Shown here: positions 15,054 through 25,271 of the stretch, piece by piece
Position numbering within the stretch: position 1 is the first letter of the stretch
Layout of the letters: each line of letters begins with the position of its first letter
DNA from: Syntrophorhabdales bacterium
GTDB lineage: Bacteria; Desulfobacterota; Syntrophorhabdia; Syntrophorhabdales; WCHB1-27
Length of the DNA stretch: 34,695 nucleotides
Reading direction: 5' to 3'
Assembly: GCA_035541455.1 (NCBI GenBank)
Contig: DATKNH010000078.1
Coordinates: forward strand, 1-34,695
Notes under the pieces: model-generated
What the model was told of the DNA's origin: nothing
The model's input: the letters and a program-made list of their open reading frames with translations, nothing else
Database searches by the model: none
Translations under genes and position numbers: made by a program

Positions 15054-16856
15054 ATGGCCGAGACGTTGTGCCGGATGTTTCAAGAAAGCGTAAAAAAATT
15101 CGCCGATTATCCGGCGATGCTCCGGAAAGTAGACGGCAGTTTTAGACCGATTACATACAGAGAAATGGGTGACCGGGTGCGAGGGCTGACAACGGCTCTC
15201 CTTTCGATCGGCGTAACCAGGGGAGACCGGGTAGCCCTTATGTCGGAGAACAGGCCTGAATGGGCAATCAGTGATTTTGCGATCCTCCATGCCGGCGCGG
15301 TCAACGTGGGTATCTTTCCAACCCTTCCCGTCGCACACGTTGAGTATATCATCTCGGATTCCGGCGCCCGGTGCCTCATCGTCTCAGATCAGGAGCAACT
15401 TGCCAAGGCACTTGCGGTCAGAGAAAAGTTCGGTGACCTTTGCATAATCAGCATGAACGCACCGCGTGATGGCGCTGAGTCTGTTCTCTCCTACGAAGCG
15501 CTTCTGAGGGATGGCGAAGCTTCTCCCCTTGCCGATCATAAATACGAGGAGTGCTGGTCATCCGTAAGACCAGAAGACTGGGCGAGCATTATCTACACCT
15601 CGGGCACCACCGCGGAGCCCAGGGGGGCGATACTCTCCCATCAGAACTTTGTTTCCAACTACAGCACCGCGCGGAAGGTTCTCACCTTCCAACAGGGTGA
15701 CACGCTCCTATCTTTCGTGCCTCTCAACCACGTGTTCGGGAGGATGGTGGATCACTACCTGCCGATAAGTCTCGGATCGACGATTGCATACGTGGAGAAT
15801 CTGCGCAGACTCCGGCAGAATATACAGGAGGTGAGGCCTCATTACATGGCGGTCGTGCCAAGACTGCTGGAGATGTTCGAAGAAGGTCTTAAGGCCGCAT
15901 TTACCAAAGAGCCTCGGGTCAGGCAGAAACTGATCGCTTGGGCCTTCTCCTCCGGCAGAGCAATGGTGGAGGTGCAGGCTGGTGGAAGCGTGGGACCTCT
16001 TCTTACGCGCAAGCGCTGGCTTGCTGACCGGCTTGTTTTCAGGCGTCTGAGAGATCGTCTGGGATTGGATCGGCTGCGGTTTTTCTTCGCGGGCGGCGCG
16101 CCGGTTTCCAGAGATACTCTTGAGTTCTTCTCGGCCATGGGGCTGCCGATCATGGAGGGGTACGGCCTGAGCGAAACATCACCGCTGGTGAGCGTGAATC
16201 CTCCCGGAAGGATCAGGTTAGGCACGGTTGGCAGGCCGTTCGAAGGAGTGGAGGTGAAACTCGCCGATGATGGGGAAATCCTGGTTCGAGGTCCCAATGT
16301 TATGCAGGGCTATTACAAAAGAGCTGAAGAGACGAAGGAAGCTATAGAGCCCGACGGCTGGCTCCATACCGGCGACATAGGAACAATCGAAGACGGCTAC
16401 CTGAGCATCACGGACCGCAAGAAGAACTTGATTGTGCTCGCCAACGGCAAAAAGGTGCTCCCTCAGCATCTGGAAACCCTCCTGCTTGGCAGTCCCTTCA
16501 TTTTTCAAGCGGTGTTGGTGGGCGACCGGCAAAACACTGTCGGAGCGCTCATCGTACCGGCATTTGACCGGGTCAGGGAGTGGGCCCGGGCGCACGGGGT
16601 CGAGGGCCATGTGGGGGATGAGACAGGATTTATCGAGGAGCCGGCGGTACGTCGGCTCATACGCATGGAGATTCAACGTCTCACAGAGGGCCTTGCCGAC
16701 TACGAGAAAATCCGTGCCTTTGCTTTAGTCGACAGGGAATTTACCTTGGAGGCGGGTGAACTCACTCCTACTCTGAAAATCAAAAGGCGTGTCGTGCTGG
16801 AGAGGTACGGCCACCTCATCGATTCCCTCTACAGCGATTCGAGTGAAAGCAACTGA
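15054..16856 (+). CDS. Long-chain acyl-CoA synthetase (AMP-forming)
   Basis: Protein of 600 residues of the ANL superfamily, close in form to long-chain fatty acid-CoA ligases. Seen: P-loop YTSGTTAEPRGAILSHQN near 182-200, GYGLSETSP near 370, the GWLHTGDIG motif with the ribose-binding Asp, and ITDRKKNLIVLANGKKVLP, the C-terminal hinge and catalytic-lysine region. It activates a carboxylic acid with ATP then transfers it to CoA; chain length cannot be read. The catalytic Gly of TSGTTG is Ala here (TTAEP). ATG 15054 follows a GGGGG stretch. Possibly co-transcribed with the transporter upstream; the next gene has its own promoter. Confidence 0.9.
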   Translation: MAETLCRMFQESVKKFADYPAMLRKVDGSFRPITYREMGDRVRGLTTALLSIGVTRGDRVALMSENRPEWAISDFAILHAGAVNVGIFPTLPVAHVEYIISDSGARCLIVSDQEQLAKALAVREKFGDLCIISMNAPRDGAESVLSYEALLRDGEASPLADHKYEECWSSVRPEDWASIIYTSGTTAEPRGAILSHQNFVSNYSTARKVLTFQQGDTLLSFVPLNHVFGRMVDHYLPISLGSTIAYVENLRRLRQNIQEVRPHYMAVVPRLLEMFEEGLKAAFTKEPRVRQKLIAWAFSSGRAMVEVQAGGSVGPLLTRKRWLADRLVFRRLRDRLGLDRLRFFFAGGAPVSRDTLEFFSAMGLPIMEGYGLSETSPLVSVNPPGRIRLGTVGRPFEGVEVKLADDGEILVRGPNVMQGYYKRAEETKEAIEPDGWLHTGDIGTIEDGYLSITDRKKNLIVLANGKKVLPQHLETLLLGSPFIFQAVLVGDRQNTVGALIVPAFDRVREWARAHGVEGHVGDETGFIEEPAVRRLIRMEIQRLTEGLADYEKIRAFALVDREFTLEAGELTPTLKIKRRVVLERYGHLIDSLYSDSSESN

Positions 16857-16896
16857 CCAGCCTGATCAATGAGGCTGCCACAGTCGCGCGTACTTC

Positions 16897-16925
16897 TTGA
16901 CACACCGCTCATCGGTGACTATAAT
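16897..16925 (+). promoter_or_regulatory. Perfect-consensus sigma-70 promoter of the zinc-uptake operon
   Basis: TTGACA (16897-16902), 17-nt spacer, TATAAT (16920-16925): both hexamers and the spacing match consensus exactly. A small inverted repeat CACCG/CGGTG sits within the spacer. The -10 box overlaps the Fur-type palindrome, so repressor binding would block polymerase. It drives the regulator and the downstream transporter genes. Confidence 0.8.
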
Positions 16926-16944
16926 TGAAAATCATTTTCAATTA
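16922..16944. promoter_or_regulatory. Fur/Zur-type operator
   Basis: A perfect 23-bp palindrome around the centre C at 16933. Its core is the 7-1-7 form TGAAAAT-C-ATTTTCA, like Fur and Zur boxes. It overlaps the -10 hexamer and the likely transcription start, so autoregulation of the operon by its own Fur-family gene is the natural reading. Confidence 0.75.
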
Positions 16945-16962
16945 GAAAAAATATGATGGACC

Positions 16963-17388
16963 ATGGCGGATCAGGACTTCGATAAACTCCTGCGGGCGCT
17001 CAAGTTAAAAGTTACGTCTCAGAGACTGGCAATCCTCAAAATACTCGCAGTGGAATCAATTTATCTGGCTCCCGAGGAGATCTGGAGGCGCATGAGGAGA
17101 ACGGCCGTAAGGGCAGGGCTCCCCACGGTATACCGGAACCTGGAAGAGCTCTCTGCGTGCGGCGTGCTGATAAAGATTCTTCATCCTGACCGGAGGCTCT
17201 ACTATTATTTTTGCCCGAAAAGCCACCACCATCATCATTTTGTCTGCATCTCCTGCAGGAAAGTGGAAGACCTCAGTTTCTGCGGAATGGAATTGATAAA
17301 CAAGGAAGTGAAAAAGGACCTCAAGGGTGCAGTGGTCTCACACCTCATGCAGGTGTACGGTCACTGCAAGGACTGTCTGGCGTGTTGA
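16963..17388 (+). CDS. Fur-family metal regulator, probably Zur-like
   Basis: Protein of 141 residues. N-terminal winged helix with recognition helix LPTVYRNLEEL (53-63). C-terminal metal and dimer domain: a HHHHH run at 88-92, Cys95-x2-Cys98, and Cys135-x2-Cys138 with a final Cys141, the two CxxC pairs forming the structural zinc site of the family. Because it heads an operon with ZnuA-, ZnuC- and ZnuB-like genes and lies behind its own palindrome, zinc-sensing is likelier than iron-sensing, but metal type is inferred. The start codon has only a weak ribosome binding site. The next gene begins 4 bases after its stop. Confidence 0.85.
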   Translation: MADQDFDKLLRALKLKVTSQRLAILKILAVESIYLAPEEIWRRMRRTAVRAGLPTVYRNLEELSACGVLIKILHPDRRLYYYFCPKSHHHHHFVCISCRKVEDLSFCGMELINKEVKKDLKGAVVSHLMQVYGHCKDCLAC

Positions 17389-17392
17389 TTTC

Positions 17393-18370
17393 GTGAATGC
17401 CTGTTTCTTCAATAGGAGAATTCTTTTTGTCACCGGAATGGTGCTGATCTTTTGTCTTTTAACGGCCTGCAGCAAGTCTCCAGAGAAAGCCCCGGCTGAG
17501 CGAAGGCTCATTGTGATCACGACTCTCTTTCCGCTTTACGATTTTGCAAAACAGATCGGAGGGGAACAGGCGGACGTCACGCTCCTGTTGCCGCCCGGTG
17601 TGGAGCCTCACAGCTTCGAACCAAAGCCGGGTGACCTTATGAAACTGGAGAGCGCGGATCTGTTTATATACACAGGAGGGCGGATGGAGCCATGGGCGGC
17701 AACCGTCCTGAGCAGCCTCAATGCTGAGCGGCTCATTGTGATCGATGCCAGTGCGGGCTTGCTTGCCGGGGACAACAAGGAGCCGTATATTCTCGATAAG
17801 AAGGGCGCCGGAGAGAAAGAGAATAAGCGCTATGACCGGGATATTGATCCTCATGTCTGGCTCGATTTCGGCAATGCACAGAAGATGGTACGCACTATCG
17901 TGAGAGGGTTTGCGATGAAAGACCCTGCGCATAAAGAGTACTACACGAGGAATGCACAAAACTACGTCGATGAGCTCGCCCGATTGGATGAAGAATATAA
18001 GCGGGTGCTTGCTGACTGCAAGCAACATGTAATTATTCATGGCGGCCACTTTGCCTTCAATTATCTTGCGAAACGCTATCATCTGCTCTACATGTCGGCG
18101 TACAGCGGATCGCCTGATGCGGAGCCAACAGCCGCCAAACTAATACAACTGAAGGAGCAAATAAAGAAATACGGCGTGCATTATATTTTCTACGAAGAGC
18201 TCATCACACCGCGGGTAGCAGAAATCATCGCCAATGAGACAGGCGTTTCCATGCTGAAGCTGAACGGTGCACACAATGTGACGAGGGAAGAAATGGCCAA
18301 AGGGGTAACGTTTCTTGGAATCATGGAGCAGAATCTTAACAATCTCAAAAAGGGACTGGAATGCCGATAG
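17393..18370 (+). CDS. znuA: Metal ABC transporter substrate-binding lipoprotein (ZnuA/TroA type)
   Basis: Protein of 325 residues. From the GTG at 17393, four bases past the regulator's stop, the signal has two Arg and lipobox LTAC (Cys26); upstream in-frame starts lie inside the regulator gene. Cluster A-I fold with metal ligands His73 (EPHSF), His154 (DPHVWLD), His219 (HGGHFAF) and an acidic residue near 268. The loop after residue 130 is charged but lacks the His-rich stretch of many ZnuA proteins. It captures zinc or manganese in the periplasm and passes it to the ZnuB/C pair. It overlaps the ATPase gene by 10 bases. Confidence 0.9.
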   Translation: MNACFFNRRILFVTGMVLIFCLLTACSKSPEKAPAERRLIVITTLFPLYDFAKQIGGEQADVTLLLPPGVEPHSFEPKPGDLMKLESADLFIYTGGRMEPWAATVLSSLNAERLIVIDASAGLLAGDNKEPYILDKKGAGEKENKRYDRDIDPHVWLDFGNAQKMVRTIVRGFAMKDPAHKEYYTRNAQNYVDELARLDEEYKRVLADCKQHVIIHGGHFAFNYLAKRYHLLYMSAYSGSPDAEPTAAKLIQLKEQIKKYGVHYIFYEELITPRVAEIIANETGVSMLKLNGAHNVTREEMAKGVTFLGIMEQNLNNLKKGLECR

Positions 18371-19113
18371 CTGTAGAGATGCGTGAGCTTTCCTTTGCCT
18401 ACAACTCCGTCGGAGTCCTCTCCGATGTGAGTTTCTCGTTGAATACAGGCGATTATTGCGGCCTCGTCGGGCCAAACGGTTCTGGAAAAACGACGCTCAT
18501 CCGCATCCTGCTGGGTTTTTCTGAGGCTGACAAGGGGTCAGTTTCGCTCTTCGGCGACAGCCCTTTGACATTCAGGAACTGGGACAAGATAGGGTATGTC
18601 CCTCAACGGCTTGTATCCTTTAATCCGAACTTTCCTGCAACGGTCAGAGAGATAGTAGGGCTGGGGCTTCTATCGAAACACGGATTCCCGAAGCATCCAG
18701 GCAAACATGAGGGAGAATTGATAGAGCACGCCATGAAGCTCATGGACATCGCGGACATCAGGAATAAGCTGATCGGCGAGCTTTCCGGGGGACAACAGCA
18801 GAGGGTGTTTATCGCCCGCGCCCTGGTGAATCAACCTGATTTTTTGATACTTGACGAACCCACCGCCGCGCTTGACCCTGAAATAAGGGAACATTTTTTC
18901 GATGTGCTGCGTGAGTTGAACGAGAAGAACAGCACAACGATTCTCATCGTTACACATGATATAGGGAGCATCGGCAAATACGCCTCCACTCTCTTATATC
19001 TCGACAAGAAAGTAATATTTCACGGCACCTTCGGCGAGTTCTGTGTTTCTGCAGACATGGGTGAGTATTTTGGAACTTTTTCGCAGCATGTTATCTGCCA
19101 TCGCCATGACTAA
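18361..19113 (+). CDS. znuC: Metal ABC transporter ATP-binding protein
   Basis: Protein of 250 residues, a single ABC ATPase domain: Walker A GPNGSGKT (37-44), signature LSGGQQQR (141-148) and Walker B LILDEPTAAL followed by THD (the H-loop). It supplies ATP energy to the metal importer. Start ATG 18361 lies inside the end of the binding-protein gene, which couples translation. Confidence 0.9.
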   Translation: MPIAVEMRELSFAYNSVGVLSDVSFSLNTGDYCGLVGPNGSGKTTLIRILLGFSEADKGSVSLFGDSPLTFRNWDKIGYVPQRLVSFNPNFPATVREIVGLGLLSKHGFPKHPGKHEGELIEHAMKLMDIADIRNKLIGELSGGQQQRVFIARALVNQPDFLILDEPTAALDPEIREHFFDVLRELNEKNSTTILIVTHDIGSIGKYASTLLYLDKKVIFHGTFGEFCVSADMGEYFGTFSQHVICHRHD

Positions 19114-19173
19114 TGCTGGCTCGCATTCCGGCGTATACGTTCGTTGAGCGTAACAGAGTAAAGGTGTAGAGCT

Positions 19174-19995
19174 TTGGAGATTTTTGATTTCTTAAGTCAT
19201 AGCTTCATACAGAGGGCGTTGTTGGCGGGATCGTTCATTGCTATTTCCTGCTCTACGCTGGGGGTTTTTCTTGTTCTGAGGCGTCTCTCCCTGATAGGCG
19301 ATGGTCTCGCTCATGTCACGTTCGGGGGTGTGGCGCTGGGCATGCTTCTCGGTATCTTTCCTCTGTACGCGGCAATACCGGTAGTAATGGCTAGTTCAAT
19401 TGCCATACTCAAACTGGTTCAAAGAGCGCGTCTGTTCGGGGATGCGGCTATCGGGATGGTCTCCTCCCTCGGGATAGCAGGAGGCATAATCCTGGCCAGT
19501 GTTGCGGGCGGGTTCAATATCGATCTCTTCAGCTACCTGTTTGGAAATATTCTGGCTATCCGGGAAGGTGAGGTTGTCACCTCGATGTGTCTTTCCCTTG
19601 GCGTCATTGCGACTGTCTTTCTTCTTTTTCACGAGCTCTTCTCCCTGACCTTTGATGAGGAATCAGCGCGCGCTTCCGGCATCAGGACGGGAAGGATCAG
19701 CACGATCCTCGTCCTTCTGAGCGCGCTGACGGTCGTCCTTGCCATGAAGGTCGTGGGTATCATGCTTATCTCTTCTCTTCTGATCGTGCCGCCTGCGGCT
19801 GCATTGCAGATTGCGAGAAGCTTCAAGGGAACCATAGCCATTGCTTCCGGCATCTCTGTGCTTTCTGTTGTTGTTGGTGTTTTTCTGTCAGTTATGCTCG
19901 ATCTTCCGACCGGCGCGACAATAGTCATACTCAATTTCATCTTTTTCATAGGGAGTCTTCTGTATAAGAAGGCAGGACAAGGCAGAAGAAAATAA
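19174..19995 (+). CDS. znuB: Metal ABC transporter permease
   Basis: Protein of 273 residues, almost wholly hydrophobic with about eight or nine helices, of the ZnuB/ABC-3 family; the segment RRLSLIGDGLAHVTFGGVALG is typical of its cytoplasmic loop. Starts at TTG 19174, preceded by AAGGTG at good spacing. It completes the regulator-A-C-B operon, which ends at the terminator just downstream. A 60-base gap separates it from the ATPase gene. Confidence 0.9.
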   Translation: MEIFDFLSHSFIQRALLAGSFIAISCSTLGVFLVLRRLSLIGDGLAHVTFGGVALGMLLGIFPLYAAIPVVMASSIAILKLVQRARLFGDAAIGMVSSLGIAGGIILASVAGGFNIDLFSYLFGNILAIREGEVVTSMCLSLGVIATVFLLFHELFSLTFDEESARASGIRTGRISTILVLLSALTVVLAMKVVGIMLISSLLIVPPAAALQIARSFKGTIAIASGISVLSVVVGVFLSVMLDLPTGATIVILNFIFFIGSLLYKKAGQGRRK

Positions 19996-20016
19996 ACGAG
20001 GGTAAGGAAAGAACAG

Positions 20017-20065
20017 AAAGAAGGTTGAGGAAGAAGTGCGTCCAGCCTTTTCCTCAACCTTCTTT
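20017..20065 (+). terminator. Rho-independent terminator after znuB
   Basis: A near-perfect stem of about 15 bp, with left arm AAGAAGGTTGAGGAA (20018-20032) and complementary right arm (20050-20064), encloses a 17-nt loop and is followed by a T run. It lies between convergent znuB and adenylate kinase and mainly serves the plus strand. Confidence 0.75.
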
Positions 20066-20073
20066 TTTATCGC

Positions 20074-20721
20074 CTATTTCTTGATTGCTCCGGTAATTTC
20101 CTTGACCGTCTGCTCGCTGCTCAGGGAGCTGATGTTCTTGAGCAGACCCTCCTTATCATAAAAGCCTATTAGGGGCGCAGTCTTCTCGTTGTAGGTCTCG
20201 AGACGGGTCGTGATTGCTTCTACCGTCTCATCCGCGCGCTGAACGACAGGAGAGCCGCACTTGAAGCATTTTCCGTCTGCTGACGGCGGCTTGCTCTTGA
20301 TGTTGTATATTTCCTGGCAATCCTGGTTGGAGCACGTGCGCCTTGTGGTGAGGCGGTCCAGTATCACGTCCTTGGGGACGTCGAGGTTGACGACCAAATC
20401 CAGCTTCAATTTTAGCTTGGCAAGTAGCTTTTTGAGGTCCTCTGCCTGAGGAATGGTGCGGGGGAACCCATCGAGTATAAACCCTTTAGCACAGTCAGGT
20501 TCCTGCAGTCTCACCTCCATGATCTCCATAATGAGTGAATCGGGTACCAGTTCGCCCCGTTCCATGTAGCCTTTTGCCTTCTTTCCCAGTTCCGAGTTGG
20601 CCTTGACCGCTGCCCGCAGAATATCGCCGGTCGATATCTGAATCGAGCCGTCATGAGCTGTCAACAGCTTTGCTACTGTACCCTTTCCTGCTCCTGGTGC
20701 TCCCAATAACACGATGCGCAT
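20074..20721 (-). CDS. adk: Adenylate kinase with zinc-binding LID
   Basis: Protein of 215 residues. Interconverts ATP+AMP and two ADP. P-loop GAPGAGKG (7-14), GFPRT AMP-binding motif, and a LID with two CysX-Cys pairs (CSNQDC and CFKCGS), so this is the zinc-binding long form. ATG 20721 is preceded by AAGGAGG. It is the last of three co-directional minus-strand genes (DASS carrier, cupin, adk), 52 bases after the cupin. Convergent with znuB. Confidence 0.95.
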   Translation of the reverse strand: MRIVLLGAPGAGKGTVAKLLTAHDGSIQISTGDILRAAVKANSELGKKAKGYMERGELVPDSLIMEIMEVRLQEPDCAKGFILDGFPRTIPQAEDLKKLLAKLKLKLDLVVNLDVPKDVILDRLTTRRTCSNQDCQEIYNIKSKPPSADGKCFKCGSPVVQRADETVEAITTRLETYNEKTAPLIGFYDKEGLLKNISSLSSEQTVKEITGAIKK

Positions 20722-20773
20722 TACTTGTTCCTCCTTTTGATGTGGTGAATCAACTGTTCGATTATTGAAATCG

Positions 20774-21169
20774 TCACTTCCCGACTTGAATGTTGAGGGT
20801 GAGGAGGATCAGCTCCGTATCCCCGTTGTTCTTGTAGGCGTGAACCTCTCCAGCCGGAACCTGTACGACCGTTTCCGGACGAATGGGGTAAACCTCCTCT
20901 CCGAGTCTCACCTCACCCGTTCCCTCAAAAACGTAAAAGACGTGATGATAGGGATCACGGTGAAGAGAAAACTCACCGCGCGGCTCGACTCTCGTCAGCG
21001 TGACATCGATGTCGCCGGCTCCCGTGGGTGAGAGGGCTTTTCCGAGGATGCCTCTGGTAAGCTCGGGACGGATCCTCTTCCAGTCAGCCTGTTGCAGGCG
21101 ATAGACTTTCTTGCTAAAGAGCGCTCCTGCGCCGGGCACAGCTTCAGTGCCCGCGGATCCTTCTGTCAC
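20774..21169 (-). CDS. Single-domain cupin protein
   Basis: Protein of 131 residues. The longer open frame continues upstream into the DASS gene in another frame; I set the start at GTG 21169 because GATGAGGGG lies 6 bases upstream and the overlap then vanishes. Cupin motif 1 begins with H70 and H75-H76 and ends at E82 (FYVFEGTGEV); motif 2 is PAGEVHAYKN with H110. These residues would bind one metal. Small cupins include isomerases, dioxygenases and sugar-binding regulators; the sequence does not choose among them. Lies between the carrier and adk on the same strand. Confidence 0.75.
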   Translation of the reverse strand: MTEGSAGTEAVPGAGALFSKKVYRLQQADWKRIRPELTRGILGKALSPTGAGDIDVTLTRVEPRGEFSLHRDPYHHVFYVFEGTGEVRLGEEVYPIRPETVVQVPAGEVHAYKNNGDTELILLTLNIQVGK

Positions 21170-21255
21170 CGGCAACCCCTCATCGCGACTACTACTATTA
21201 CATAATTCTCGACAAAGCACAAAGGCAATGTATGTCTGAGGATCCCCGAAACAGG

Positions 21256-22821
21256 TTACGCAAGACCCACCAGTGGCAGAAGGATGCGCAAGCCGATCCA
21301 TACTACCATTGCACCTGCTACATCGAAGAAAATGCCGGCCCTCATCATTTTGGTGATCGGGATCATACCCGACCCATACACAATGGCATTGGGAGGGGTG
21401 GAGACGGGCAGCATGAAGCCCCAGCTCGCGCCGAGGGTCGCGCCTATAGCCGGGGGTACGGGATTGACACCTGCGGCGATAGCCAGCGATATCATGACCG
21501 GCACGCACATGTTGGCTGCTGCTGTGTTCGATGTGGCTTCGCTCACGATGATGGCTATGACAATCGCGGCAAACGTGATTCCCCACATCGACGTGGCGCC
21601 GCTGGAGGCCAGAAGGCTCTTGCCGATCACCTCTGCAAGCTTTGTCTCAAACATCAGGTTGCCAAGGGTAAGACCGCCACCGAAGAGCAGCAGTGTACCC
21701 CAGTCGATCTTCGTTGCCTGTTTCCAGCTTATGGTAAACTCCCTCTCTTTCCAGTTGACCGGGAGAATGAAAAGGAGCGCAGCGGCAATGAGGGCGGCTA
21801 TTGCCTCAGGCACCTTGGTGTTATAGAGCTTTGATTCGGGCGAGGTGGTCCCGTAGATGACGGCCAGAAAGCCGGGTATAATCCAGAGAATTACCGCGAC
21901 AAGAAAAGCGATGAGCGCGTTGCGCTGACCGGTTGTCCACTTGCCCAGTTTCTTAAGTTCCGCACTGACGTATTCGTGACTTCCTTCTATCTGGCTCAAT
22001 TCCGGCTTGTGAAGCGCGTAAAGAAGTATGAAGAGGAGTGCATACATTATGACCAGGAGCGGGATCGCGAAGAGCATCCACTGGAAGAAAGGTATCTTCA
22101 CATGGGCAAACTTTTCGATCATTGCCATGCCGATGAGATTTGGGGGGGTTCCGACCGGGGTGCCGATGCCGCCTGCAGACGCGGAATAGGCGGCCATTAG
22201 CATGATGCCTGTTCCAAAGCGCAATCTTGTCGCATCTACCGGCTTACCTGTCTTTGCGCTTATAATATCCGCCATCGCATAGACCAATCCCAGGCCCACC
22301 GGGAACATCATGGCAGTCGTCGCGGTGTTGCTGATCCACATGGAAATAAAGGCGCAGATAACGCCGTACACGAAGAGCAATCTTCCGGCGCTGTTGCCGA
22401 CCCATTTGAGCGACATGATACCAAAGGCGAACCGTTTGTCCAGACCGTGAACCGCCATGGCTTCAGCCAGAATGAAGCTGCCGAGAAAAAGGAATATCGT
22501 CGGATCGGCAAAAGGGCCGAGGACTTTGGCGGCCGGCGCCACGCCGAACAAGACGCAGAGGATGGCACCCACAAGAGCGGTCATTGGTATGGGGATTGGC
22601 TCGCAGATCCACCAGACGACTATCCAGCCGATTATGGCCGCAAGGGCGTGGGCCTGGTAACTCAGGCTGACCATTGGCGTCATGAATAGTACAATTCCAA
22701 CGATTGGCCCGAGAAAGAGACCGACGGTATTACGCCAGAGTTCGAAACGTTCTTCTGCCGGAGAAAGTGTCTGCTTCACTTCTGCGAAACTCTTGTAGCT
22801 CATCCGCGTCTGCTCTGCCAT
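21256..22821 (-). CDS. DASS-family sodium:carboxylate symporter
   Basis: Protein of 521 residues from ATG 22821, preceded by a GGGGGGAG stretch (an earlier in-frame ATG at 22845 would add eight residues). Strongly hydrophobic with many helices. The two substrate/Na+ motifs of the divalent anion:Na+ symporter family are present: SNTATT in the first half and SNTAAA in the second, each next to proline-rich re-entrant loops such as GTPVGTPPN. Likely imports succinate, malate or a related dicarboxylate. A minus-strand promoter may lie at 22929-22957. Confidence 0.9.
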   Translation of the reverse strand: MAEQTRMSYKSFAEVKQTLSPAEERFELWRNTVGLFLGPIVGIVLFMTPMVSLSYQAHALAAIIGWIVVWWICEPIPIPMTALVGAILCVLFGVAPAAKVLGPFADPTIFLFLGSFILAEAMAVHGLDKRFAFGIMSLKWVGNSAGRLLFVYGVICAFISMWISNTATTAMMFPVGLGLVYAMADIISAKTGKPVDATRLRFGTGIMLMAAYSASAGGIGTPVGTPPNLIGMAMIEKFAHVKIPFFQWMLFAIPLLVIMYALLFILLYALHKPELSQIEGSHEYVSAELKKLGKWTTGQRNALIAFLVAVILWIIPGFLAVIYGTTSPESKLYNTKVPEAIAALIAAALLFILPVNWKEREFTISWKQATKIDWGTLLLFGGGLTLGNLMFETKLAEVIGKSLLASSGATSMWGITFAAIVIAIIVSEATSNTAAANMCVPVMISLAIAAGVNPVPPAIGATLGASWGFMLPVSTPPNAIVYGSGMIPITKMMRAGIFFDVAGAMVVWIGLRILLPLVGLA

Positions 22822-22928
22822 GACTCCCCCCTTGTGTGGTGGCACTGTAATGTTTAGCTGGCGAATGAAACAAGTCTGCTGAACGTGGAATCTGTAGATG
22901 TGGCACTGAACCCCTATCCCCTCTTACA

Positions 22929-22957
22929 TTCCTATTTCATGGGCTGATAATTGTCAA
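22929..22957 (-). promoter_or_regulatory. Possible promoter for DASS carrier
   Basis: On the minus strand: perfect TTGACA, 17-nt spacer, then TAGGAA, which matches the -10 consensus at only three positions. About 110 bases upstream of the ATG at 22821. Confidence 0.35.
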
Positions 22958-23023
22958 GAAAAAAGGGAGGGGGAGTGGAGACACACACGCAACGGGAAGT
23001 CCGCATCCAGCGTGATTGAGTGG

Positions 23024-24396
<1,373 letters not shown>

Positions 24397-24519
24397 TCCA
24401 CAGGGATGAGCCCTTTTTGAGACAGGGCAGAATTCTGTCATTTAAATACAAGTAATTTGAATATGTTATATAGAATAGTTCATCCTTTATCTGAAGCTGC
24501 AAAATAATAACTAAATCTG

Positions 24520-24549
24520 TTGACTTTGCTTAAAGAGTTAAGGTTAAAT
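24520..24549 (+). promoter_or_regulatory. Possible promoter of the macromolecular-synthesis operon
   Basis: TTGACT (5 of 6), then TTAAAT (24544-24549) at 18 nt. The spacer 24397-24592 is unusually A+T-rich and has no gene; this is the best promoter match in it. Confidence 0.45.
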
Positions 24550-24592
24550 TTATCCTTCCAATTTAATCGGTGACGAAGGGAGGCGAACGTGG

Positions 24593-24802
24593 ATGCCGGT
24601 AGTTATCGTAAAAGACGGGGAGTCCTTCGAGAGCGCCCTGAGAAGATTTAAGAAGCAGTGTGAAAGAACGGGTATTCTGTCCGAAGTCAAGAGAAGAGAG
24701 CATTACGAAAAACCGAGCGTCAAGAGAAAGAAAAAGATCCTGGCTGCAAAGAAAAGGGCCCTTAAGAAAATGAGACGGATGGTAGCAAAAGGCCTGTACT
24801 GA
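24593..24802 (+). CDS. rpsU: 30S ribosomal protein S21
   Basis: Protein of 69 residues, very basic, with the S21 opening [19 protein letters not shown] and a Lys/Arg-rich C-terminus. Start ATG follows AGGGAGG. It leads the operon, as rpsU does in the E. coli macromolecular-synthesis operon, and its stop is 2 bases before the next start. Confidence 0.95.
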   Translation: MPVVIVKDGESFESALRRFKKQCERTGILSEVKRREHYEKPSVKRKKKILAAKKRALKKMRRMVAKGLY

Positions 24803-24804
24803 TA

Positions 24805-25257
24805 ATGGGCTTTAAAGACCGCATTGAAGCGGATCTCAAGAAAGCACTGAAAGAGCGCGACGCGGTGAGGGTTTCTACGCTGCGTATGCTCCTCGGCGCC
24901 GTCAAGTATAAAGAAGTCGAAAAGGTCAGACCACTCGCCGAGGAGGAGTTCCACGGAGTGGTCAAGACTCTGATCAAGCAGCATTCTGAATCTATCGAAA
25001 GCTTCAAGAAGGGCCATAGACAAGACCTGGTTGAGAAGGAAGAGAAAGAACTTGTTGTTTTACAGGAATTTGTGCCTGCACAGTTGACACTTGAGGAGTT
25101 GTCCGGCGAAGTGGAAGAGGCCATTCGTCAGCTAGATGCTAAGACCCCGAAGGATATGGGAAAGGTGATGAAATTCCTGATGGAAAAACATGCTGCCAGG
25201 ATTGATGGAAAGGTTTTGAGTGACATGGTGCGTCAAAGGCTATCCACGCAAACGTAG
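24805..25257 (+). CDS. GatB/YqeY-domain protein
   Basis: Protein of 150 residues of the YqeY family, related to the tail domain of GatB, the amidotransferase that makes Gln-tRNA. Recognised by the opening KDRIEADLKKALKERDAVR, the pair of Leu/Ile-rich helices (LRMLLGAVKY) and the C-terminal KDMGKVMKFLMEKH segment. Role thought to be in tRNA-linked functions, not established. Its close packing after rpsU is common among bacteria. Confidence 0.9.
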   Translation: MGFKDRIEADLKKALKERDAVRVSTLRMLLGAVKYKEVEKVRPLAEEEFHGVVKTLIKQHSESIESFKKGHRQDLVEKEEKELVVLQEFVPAQLTLEELSGEVEEAIRQLDAKTPKDMGKVMKFLMEKHAARIDGKVLSDMVRQRLSTQT

Positions 25258-25271
25258 CCCTTAAGCGCGGC

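Noticed and set aside
21170-21586. Upstream extension of the cupin gene to 270 codons
   Set aside because: It runs into the DASS gene in a different frame; GTG 21169 has a good ribosome binding site and gives a normal single cupin.
22841-22920. TGGCAC sequences (near 22841 and 22899) as sigma-54 promoters
   Set aside because: Neither has GC at the required 10-base distance from GG.
24397-24440. Terminator after purA
   Set aside because: GGG/CCC with a T run and GACAG/CTGTC are both very short; not convincing.
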